From assembly GCA_015711775.1 (NCBI GenBank), contig JACVJB010000070.1, forward strand, positions 1-6,059: DNA of 6,059 bases, given 5' to 3'. Shown here piece by piece: positions 5,720 to 6,059 of the stretch. The stretch comes from Actinomycetota bacterium (lineage in GTDB: Bacteria > Actinomycetota > Humimicrobiia > Humimicrobiales > Humimicrobiaceae). Positions within the stretch are counted from its first letter, which is position 1; every line of letters begins with the position of its first letter. A model generated the notes under the pieces. That model ran no database searches. It was not told the DNA's origin and saw only the letters and a program-made list of their open reading frames with translations. The position numbers were made by a program, and so were the translations under genes.

Positions 5720-6059
5720 TTATTTTTTATTTTCAAAACTTTTTATAATATCTTTTTCTATTTCAGCAGGCACCAAACCTTTTATGCAGCCCTTAAAACT
5801 TGCAACTTCCTTGACAAGGCTTGAACTCAGGTAAGCATATTTTGGATTGGATACAAGAAACATTGATTCGATTTCAGTATTAAGCTTTTTATTCATCTGG
5901 GCCATCTGGAACTCATATTCAAAATCAGATATTGCCCTTAAGCCCTTCACTATAACGCCTGCGCCAGTCTGTTTTGCAACATCAACAAGAAGTCCTGAAA
6001 ATTCCAGAACCTCAACTTTATCATTATCATGAAAGCCTCTTTCAATAAACTCAATTCTC
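5720..6059 (-). CDS. coaD: Phosphopantetheine adenylyltransferase, C-terminal part (5' end outside window)
   Basis: CoaD transfers AMP from ATP to 4'-phosphopantetheine, the penultimate and regulated step of coenzyme A synthesis. The visible 112 residues are the C-terminal two thirds of a protein usually near 160 residues; roughly 50 N-terminal residues, including the HxGH nucleotide-binding motif, lie beyond the window. Visible are FSGLLVDVA, GAGVIVKGLRAISDFEYEFQ with MAQMN following, a conserved ESMFL strand, and YLSSSLVKEVA, the SSS motif that binds the nucleotide phosphates. The frame is read through to the window edge; an internal GTG at 5950 falls inside the conserved core and is not the start. 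The stop codon adjoins the ribosome binding site of the next gene (TAACGGAG). The product supplies CoA for the acyl-CoA ligase downstream and for ACP modification. Confidence 0.97.
   Translation of the reverse strand, partial: RIEFIERGFHDNDKVEVLEFSGLLVDVAKQTGAGVIVKGLRAISDFEYEFQMAQMNKKLNTEIESMFLVSNPKYAYLSSSLVKEVASFKGCIKGLVPAEIEKDIIKSFENKK

Noticed and set aside
5720..5950. A shorter coaD beginning at the GTG at 5950
   Set aside because: The same frame stays open to the window edge and encodes conserved CoaD sequence upstream (FSGLLVDVA, GAGVIV), so the GTG is an internal valine codon.
1..6059. CRISPR arrays, insertion sequences, tRNA or riboswitches
   Set aside because: Read-through by eye showed no direct repeat array, transposase, terminal repeats, tRNA-like sequence or known riboswitch core; nearly all bases are in conserved genes.

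Overview
The window is one unbroken block of conserved bacterial housekeeping genes, all on the minus strand. In transcription order, from high to low coordinates, they are: coaD (5' end outside the window), a short coiled-coil gene of the SepIVA/DivIVA or 'F0 subunit B-like' kind, an AT-rich intergenic gap, rpmF (ribosomal protein L32), a fused ADP-forming acetate-CoA ligase, plsX, acpP, rnc and the start of smc (3' part outside the window). No mobile element, CRISPR array, tRNA or rRNA was seen.

The DNA is AT-rich by eye, with canonical GGAGG-type ribosome binding sites and the standard genetic code. Alternative start codons are common: TTG for smc, plsX and rpmF, and GTG for acpP. The order rpmF-plsX-acpP-rnc-smc, and a coiled-coil gene just after coaD, are typical of Gram-positive-type (Terrabacteria) lineages, both Clostridia and Actinobacteria. 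Parts of the Smc head resemble actinobacterial Smc, while the plsX-acpP insertion and the lack of mutM look clostridial. I would call it an anaerobic, low-GC Firmicutes/Actinobacteria-type or deep-branching candidate-phylum bacterium and cannot narrow it further.

Layout: 5720-6059 coaD and 5247-5708 the coiled-coil gene are tightly coupled (11 nt apart) and followed by a weak terminator-like hairpin. Positions 5071-5246 hold no gene but contain a good sigma-70/A-type promoter candidate, which probably starts a second transcription unit: rpmF, ligase, plsX, acpP, rnc, smc. Gaps in that unit are 12 to 54 nt and no internal terminator was seen.

The genes join CoA biosynthesis (CoaD), acyl-CoA/acetate energy metabolism (ligase), the acyl-phosphate and acyl-carrier steps of lipid synthesis (PlsX, ACP), translation and RNA processing (L32, RNase III) and chromosome segregation (Smc). 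The most notable points are the ATP-yielding acetate-CoA ligase inside a cluster where, as I recall, clostridia carry pta-ackA beside rpmF, and a roughly 50-residue lysine-rich tail on L32. I saw no clearly novel system.
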